NCBI RefSeq assembly: GCF_014649015.1
Contig: NZ_BMSF01000001.1
Coordinates: forward strand, 620,001-684,000
Source: Streptomyces narbonensis
Lineage (GTDB): Bacteria; Actinomycetota; Actinomycetes; Streptomycetales; Streptomycetaceae
Reading direction: 5' to 3'
Length of the DNA: 64,000 nucleotides
The notes under the pieces were generated by a model. That model did not search any database. It worked only from the letters and a program-made list of their open reading frames with translations, and was not told the DNA's origin. Within the stretch, counting starts at the first letter, position 1. The number at the start of each line of letters is the position of its first letter. Positions 59,443 to 64,000 of this stretch are shown here, piece after piece. The translations under genes and the position numbers were made by a program.

Positions 59443-61902
59443 ATGGCGGAGAACAGCGCGGAGACCGCGCGGAACGCTGCCGTCGAGGCGGCGCTCGGCA
59501 AGCTCGACCTGGACAGCAAGACGCGGCTGCTCGGCGGCCAGGACATGTGGTCCCTGCCCGCCCTGCCGGAGATCGGCCTGAAGTCGCTGGTCATGTCCGA
59601 CGGGCCCATAGGCGTCCGAGGCGTTCGCTGGACCGCCGACGACCCGTCCGTCGCCCTGCCGTCCCCGACCGCACTCGCCGCGGCCTGGGACCCCGGGCTC
59701 GCCCGCCGCGCCGGCCGGCTCCTCGCACAGGAGGCCCGCCGCAAGGGCGTCCACGTCCTCCTCGCGCCCACCGTCAACCTGCACCGCTCGCCCCTGGGCG
59801 GCCGCCACTTCGAGGCGTACAGCGAGGACCCGTACCTCACCGGCGAGATCGGCACCGGCTACGTCCAGGGCGTCCAGGACGGCGGCGTCGGCACCACCGT
59901 CAAGCACTTCGTCGCCAACGACGCCGAGACCGACCGCTTCACCGTCGACAACAAGGTCACCGCGCGCCCGCTCCGCGAGCTCTACCTCGCCCCCTTCGAG
60001 GCCATCGTCAAGAACGCCCACCCCTGGGGCATCATGACCGCCTACAACCAGGTCAACGGCGTGACGATGACCGAGCACCGCCACCTCGTCAACGAGGTCC
60101 TGCGCGGCGACTGGGGCTTCGACGGCTACAACGTCTCCGACTGGATGGCCGCCCGCTCCACCACCGGCGACATCGAGGGCGGTCTCGACGTCGCCATGCC
60201 GGGCCCGCGGACCGTCTACGGCGAGGCCCTGGCCGCCGCCGTGCGCGCCGGCGAGGTCGAGGAGGCCACCGTCGACGCGGCCGTACGCAACGTCCTGCGG
60301 CTCGCCGCCCGCGTCGGCGCCCTCGAAGGCGCCCCGGCGGCCGTCACCGAGCACCCCGCCGCCATCGACGGCGACGCCCTCGCCCGCGAGATCGCCCGCC
60401 GCGGCTTCGTCCTCGTCCGCAACGAGAACGGTGCCCTGCCCCTCAGGGACGGCACGGTCGCCCTCTCCGGCGCCGCCGCCCGCGACGCCCGCGTCCTCGG
60501 CGGCGGCTCCGCCCAGGTCTTCCCCGACCACGTCGTCTCCCCGCTCGCCGGCCTCACCGCCGCCCTGCCCGACGGCGCGCTCACCTTCACGATCGGCGCC
60601 GACCCCAGCGAGGAACTCACCCCCGCCGAACAGGGCTTCACCCTCCGCGCCCGCTGCCGCGACGCCGAGGGCCGGGTCCTCGGCGAGGGCACCCTGCCCA
60701 ACGGCCAGGTCCAGTGGATCGGCGACGACCTGCCCGCCGGCGTCACCCACGAGACCCTCGCCTCCATCGAGGTCCTCGGCACCTTCACCCCGCGCGAGAC
60801 CGGCGAGCACTCCTTCGGCACCCGTGGCCTCGGCGCCTTCACCCTCGCCGTCGCCGGCGAGACCGTCTTCGACGGCGTCCAGGCGATGGGCCCCGAGACC
60901 GACCCCTTCGAGGCCTTCTTCGGCTCCCCGGTCGAGCGCGCCAAGGTCGCGCTCACCGAGGGCGAGACCGTCGAGGTCTCCCTCCTCCACACCCTCGACA
61001 AGGAGTTCGCGGCCCCGCTGCCGGCCGTCATGTTCTCCTTCGTCCACCTCGGTCCGCGCCGGGACCCCGACGAACTGATCACCGAAGCCGTCGAGGCCGC
61101 CCGCGCCGCCGACACCGCCGTCGTGGTCGTCGCCACCACCGAGCGCGTCGAGTCCGAGGGCTTCGACCGCAAGGACCTCGCCCTCCCAGGCCGCCAGGAC
61201 GACCTCGTACGGGCCGTCGCCGCCGCCAACCCGAACACCGTCGTCGTCGTCAACGCCGGCTCCCCGGTCGAGATGCCGTGGCGCGAGGACGTGGCCGCGA
61301 TCCTGCTCAGCTGGTTCCCCGGCCAGGAGGGCGGCGACGCCCTCGCCGACGTCCTCACCGGCGCCGAAGAGCCCGGCGGCCGCCTCCCCACCACCTGGCC
61401 CGCCGTCCTCGCCGACGCCCCCGTCACCGAGGTCACCCCCGCCGAGGGCGTACTCGACTACAGCGAGGGCGTCTTCATCGGCTACCGCGCCTGGGACAGG
61501 GCCGGCGTCACCCCCGCGTACGCCTTCGGCCACGGCCTCGGCTACACGACCTGGTCGTACGACTCCCTGACCGCCACCCCCGAGACGGTCACGGTCCGGC
61601 TCACCAACACCGGCGACCGCACCGGCCGCGAGGTCGTCCAGATCTACCTGGTGCCCGTCTCCACGGCGTCGACCGGCGCGCCGAGCGCGACGGTGGAGCG
61701 CCCGGCGCGCTGGCTCGCCGCCTTCACGGGCGTCGAGGCCGGGCCCGGCGAGACCGTCGAGACCGAGATCGCGCTGTCCCGCCGCGCCTTCGAGATCTGG
61801 GACGAGGAGAAGGACGACTGGACCTTCGTCCCCGGTGCCTACGAGGTCGTCGCGGCCCACTCCCTCGTGGACGCCCGCCTGACCGCCACCCTGGAGATCT
61901 GA
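59443..61902 (+). CDS. Glycoside hydrolase family 3 beta-glucosidase with PA14-like domain
   Basis: An 819-aa enzyme without a signal peptide, so cytoplasmic. The GH3 N-domain has VKHFVANDAETDRF and GFDGYNVSDWMAAR with nucleophile Asp233. The C-domain has DTAVVVVATTERVESEGFDR and PGQEGGDALADVLTG. A PA14-like insertion lies at about 395-540. A fibronectin-like domain (YDSLTATPETVTVRLTNTGD onward) ends it. It removes terminal beta-glucose (or xylose) from imported oligosaccharides. ATG 59443 with GAGGAGG 7 bases before. Controlled by the divergent TetR; no transporter genes are adjacent. Confidence 0.93.
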   Translation: MAENSAETARNAAVEAALGKLDLDSKTRLLGGQDMWSLPALPEIGLKSLVMSDGPIGVRGVRWTADDPSVALPSPTALAAAWDPGLARRAGRLLAQEARRKGVHVLLAPTVNLHRSPLGGRHFEAYSEDPYLTGEIGTGYVQGVQDGGVGTTVKHFVANDAETDRFTVDNKVTARPLRELYLAPFEAIVKNAHPWGIMTAYNQVNGVTMTEHRHLVNEVLRGDWGFDGYNVSDWMAARSTTGDIEGGLDVAMPGPRTVYGEALAAAVRAGEVEEATVDAAVRNVLRLAARVGALEGAPAAVTEHPAAIDGDALAREIARRGFVLVRNENGALPLRDGTVALSGAAARDARVLGGGSAQVFPDHVVSPLAGLTAALPDGALTFTIGADPSEELTPAEQGFTLRARCRDAEGRVLGEGTLPNGQVQWIGDDLPAGVTHETLASIEVLGTFTPRETGEHSFGTRGLGAFTLAVAGETVFDGVQAMGPETDPFEAFFGSPVERAKVALTEGETVEVSLLHTLDKEFAAPLPAVMFSFVHLGPRRDPDELITEAVEAARAADTAVVVVATTERVESEGFDRKDLALPGRQDDLVRAVAAANPNTVVVVNAGSPVEMPWREDVAAILLSWFPGQEGGDALADVLTGAEEPGGRLPTTWPAVLADAPVTEVTPAEGVLDYSEGVFIGYRAWDRAGVTPAYAFGHGLGYTTWSYDSLTATPETVTVRLTNTGDRTGREVVQIYLVPVSTASTGAPSATVERPARWLAAFTGVEAGPGETVETEIALSRRAFEIWDEEKDDWTFVPGAYEVVAAHSLVDARLTATLEI

Positions 61903-61923
61903 CCTCCGATCCCCGTGGACCGG

Positions 61924-61957
61924 GCCCCGGGACGGCACCTGACAACCGTCCCGGGGC
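61924..61957. terminator. Hairpin terminator between convergent genes
   Basis: GCCCCGGGACGG and CCGTCCCGGGGC (12-bp perfect arms, 10-base loop). Confidence 0.85.
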
Positions 61958-61960
61958 TCC

Positions 61961-62884
61961 TCACTCCTTCGTGATCCGCCGGTACGCGAGCTCCGCGAGC
62001 CGCGCCTGCCCGTCCCGGCTCGGATGGAACCAGTCCCACGGGCTCAACTGCCCGCCGTCGAACCGGAAACCGAAGACCGCCCCGCCGTCGTACCGGCAGC
62101 GCTCGTCCTCGGCGCAGACCTCCTCCAGGACCTTGTTGTACGCCACGACCCGCGCCCGCACCGCCGTCCGGCGCCGCTCCGCCGCGGGGCCCAGATCCTC
62201 CGCGTCCTTCAGCATCGAGCCGCAGATCCCCAGCTTCCACACCTCAAGGCCCGCCGGGCTGAGCCGCCCCGTCGACCACAGGTGCTTCAGGTCCGGCACG
62301 CTCGACACGTACACCTGCGCCTTCGGCGCGCCCGCCCGCAGCCTGGCCAGCGCCGTCTCGAAGGAGAAGCGGAAGTCGTCGACCGGGGTCATGAGTGCCG
62401 GCGTCGGCCGGCAGGCGTCGTTGGCGCCCATCATCACCGTCACCAGCTCCGGCTTCTCGGCCGCCGCCCCCGCCATCTGCTCGGGCAGCTCCGCCATCCG
62501 CGCCCCCGTCCGCGCCAGGTTCCAGCTGCGCGTGGCCACCTTCGCGGGGCCGAGGAGCCGCAGCGCCAGGCTGTTGACGGCCGCGTCCGTCCCGGTCGCC
62601 CAGGACACCTCGGGGCAGTCCGCGAGGACCGCGCAGGCGTCGAAGGCGCGAGTGACGGAATCGCCGACGGCGGCGACGGAGCCGGGCGAGACGTCCCACA
62701 GCGAGTCCGGCGTCGGACTCGGCACGGGCGTCCGGGCGGGCGTCCGGGCGGCCGCCGGGGCGCGGCTCTCGGCCGGATCCGCCGCGCCCGGGCTCCCGGC
62801 CGTGCAGCCCGCGACCGTCCCCGCGCACAGCAGCGCCGCCGCCGCGGAGACGGCTGCGGTACGGATTCTGCGTCGACCGCGCAT
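61961..62884 (-). CDS. SGNH/GDSL hydrolase lipoprotein
   Basis: A 307-aa protein. The ATG at 62884 follows AAGGAGG by 9 bases. The signal ends in a lipobox (LLCAGTVAGC), so the protein is probably lipid-anchored outside the membrane; a TP-rich linker follows. SGNH blocks: VAAVGDSVTRAF (Ser), VMMGANDACRP (Asn) and WDWFHPSRDG (Asp-x-x-His). Such enzymes deacetylate or de-esterify polysaccharides or lipids; the substrate is unknown. It ends just after a terminator opposite the GH3 gene. Confidence 0.9.
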   Translation of the reverse strand: MRGRRRIRTAAVSAAAALLCAGTVAGCTAGSPGAADPAESRAPAAARTPARTPVPSPTPDSLWDVSPGSVAAVGDSVTRAFDACAVLADCPEVSWATGTDAAVNSLALRLLGPAKVATRSWNLARTGARMAELPEQMAGAAAEKPELVTVMMGANDACRPTPALMTPVDDFRFSFETALARLRAGAPKAQVYVSSVPDLKHLWSTGRLSPAGLEVWKLGICGSMLKDAEDLGPAAERRRTAVRARVVAYNKVLEEVCAEDERCRYDGGAVFGFRFDGGQLSPWDWFHPSRDGQARLAELAYRRITKE

Positions 62885-63142
62885 CCCCGGCCCCTCCTTC
62901 GGCGTCCTGGTGGGTGAAAGGTTCGTGTTCCCGGGCCCTCGGACCGACCGTACGTCACACCGATGACGGTGCGGCACGGTAGCTTTTCCCCCGTCGAACC
63001 AGAGGCGCCTTCGCCGACGGGCTCCGGTAAATTACATCACGTCACATGCTGTCCCCTTTTTGAGGGTTTGCGATGTTTTACTCCGGATGCTGTTAACTGA
63101 GGCCGCTGGGAAGGCGAACCTCGTCCCACACTGGAGGTCCCG
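62885..63142. promoter_or_regulatory. Divergent gap, AT-rich promoter of the DUF3145 gene
   Basis: No gene here. TTGCGA (63068-63073), 17 bases, TGTTAA (63091-63096) is a weak promoter candidate in an unusually AT-rich patch (63020-63100). Confidence 0.4.
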
Positions 63143-63637
63143 GTGACGACACGTGGAGTCCTGTACGTACACTCCGCACCGCGCGCGCTGTGCCCGCACG
63201 TCGAATGGGCGGTCGCGGGTGTCCTCGGTGCGAGGGTCCAGCTCGACTGGATCCGCCAGCCGGCGTCCCCCGGCACCTGGAGAGCCGAGTTCTCCTGGAA
63301 GGGGCAGACCGGCACCGCCTCCAAACTCGCCTCCGCGCTGCGCGGCTGGCAGATGCTCCGCTTCGAGGTGACCGCGGAGCCCTGCCCCACCGCCGAGGGC
63401 GAGCGCTACAGCGCCACCCCCGACCTGGGCATCTTCCACGCCGTCACCGGCATGCACGGCGACATCCTGATCCCCGAGGACCGGCTGCGGGCCGCCCTGG
63501 CGCGCTCCCTCCAGGGCGAGACGCAGCTGGAGGCCGAGGTCGCCAGACTCCTCGGGAAGCCCTGGGACGACGAGCTGGAGCCCTTCCGGTACGCGGGCGA
63601 GGGCGCGCCGGTCCGCTGGCTTCACCAAGTCGTCTGA
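63143..63637 (+). CDS. DUF3145 protein
   Basis: A 164-aa cytoplasmic protein conserved across actinobacteria. GTG at 63143 with GGAGG about 7 bases before. DUF3145 hallmarks: TRGVLYVHSAPRALCPHVEW, DWIRQPASPGTWRAEFSW and ATPDLGIFHAVTGMHGDILI. No activity is known. It is a single gene. Confidence 0.88.
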   Translation: MTTRGVLYVHSAPRALCPHVEWAVAGVLGARVQLDWIRQPASPGTWRAEFSWKGQTGTASKLASALRGWQMLRFEVTAEPCPTAEGERYSATPDLGIFHAVTGMHGDILIPEDRLRAALARSLQGETQLEAEVARLLGKPWDDELEPFRYAGEGAPVRWLHQVV

Positions 63638-63702
63638 TGGGCTTCACCCGCGCGTTGTAGATTCCGCCCGGGCACGCAGGGGGCGCGCCGGGCGGGAGAG
63701 AA

Positions 63703-64000
63703 GTGACACCTCAACGCAGGGGGCCCGCCACGGGCGCCGTGGCGCTGTCGGGGGCCGCGTTCGGCGCGGCGGCGGTGCTCCTCGGGGCGGGAGTCGTCGC
63801 CGGCGGGTGGCCGACGGGCTGGGCGGCGGCGGTCTGCGCCCTGGTCCTCGCGGCCGTCGGGGTGACCGTCCTCGCGGCGACGCGCCGTACGGCCGGGGGC
63901 GCGCGGACACCGGACACCGAGCCGCAGGACGCGGTACCGCGCGGCCACCCGAGCCCCGACGGCACCGCCACGCCGGGCCGTTCCTCCTCCTCCTCCTCCT
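63703..64000 (+). CDS. Membrane protein, truncated by the window end
   Basis: GTG at 63703 with GGGAGAG just upstream opens a frame that runs past the right edge. It shows two hydrophobic segments (GAVALSGAAFGAAAVLLGAG and WAAAVCALVLAAVGVTVLA) and a Ser-rich run from TCC repeats at the very end. The family is not recognisable from the fragment. Confidence 0.55.
   Translation, partial: MTPQRRGPATGAVALSGAAFGAAAVLLGAGVVAGGWPTGWAAAVCALVLAAVGVTVLAATRRTAGGARTPDTEPQDAVPRGHPSPDGTATPGRSSSSSS

Overview
The window is chromosomal DNA of a Streptomyces or very close relative. The evidence is very high GC with strong third-position G/C bias, GTG and TTG starts, leaderless genes with a TANNNT box 6-8 bases before the start, and typical families (SCO2400-like protein, MatB, AfsR/SARP-like regulator, DUF3145, many Tat/Sec exoenzymes). 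No rRNA, tRNA, CRISPR array or transposase gene was seen.

Layout. 1-5.9 kb: the end of a giant RHS-repeat polymorphic toxin with its probable immunity gene. 6-13.8 kb: mostly minus-strand genes, comprising a secreted peptidoglycan-recognition amidase with a Pro/Thr stalk, small membrane proteins, a DUF2252 protein, a carboxymuconolactone-decarboxylase-like protein and a Tat-exported phospholipase C. 14-28 kb: the most interesting region. Reading on the minus strand, a VMAP-like protein with an effector-associated domain (EAD2), a MoxR AAA ATPase and a 1548-aa vWA-like/NB-ARC/TPR protein (FxsT family) are translationally coupled. After a 169-bp inverted-repeat element and an oppositely oriented Na+/H+ antiporter come an alpha/beta hydrolase coupled to a caspase-EAD2 protease, then a 60-aa FxsA-like peptide and an HExxH peptide-hydroxylase-like enzyme. 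The same EAD2 type sits on the VMAP protein and on the caspase, so the two blocks probably form one conflict (programmed death/defence) system joined to a peptide-modification module.

28-36 kb: Ohr/OhrR peroxide resistance with a clear operator, then a three-gene SDR/quinone-reductase/MFS operon facing a 1227-aa SARP-NB-ARC-like activator. The activator's promoter carries seven heptamers spaced exactly 11 bp apart. 36-41.8 kb: a GNAT-MFS pair and a secreted subtilase whose ribosome-binding site lies inside a strong hairpin. 41.8-49.2 kb: malonyl-CoA synthetase with a NarK-like transporter, a GAF histidine kinase with a decayed ATPase domain, a third-type MreB-like protein, an SCO2400-family protein and a MarR regulator. 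49.3-64 kb: oxidoreductase plus a second Ohr, an EI24 membrane protein, pectate lyase, a divergent LysR/M4 protease pair, a nitrilase-like hydrolase, a divergent LysR/3-hydroxyisobutyrate dehydrogenase pair, TetR/GH3 beta-glucosidase with an operator, an SGNH lipoprotein, a DUF3145 protein and a truncated membrane-protein gene at the right edge.

Most convergent gene pairs are separated by near-perfect hairpin terminators. A short motif, CTAGGGGGTGTCC, recurs in the window and four times supplies the TAG stop codon of a gene.
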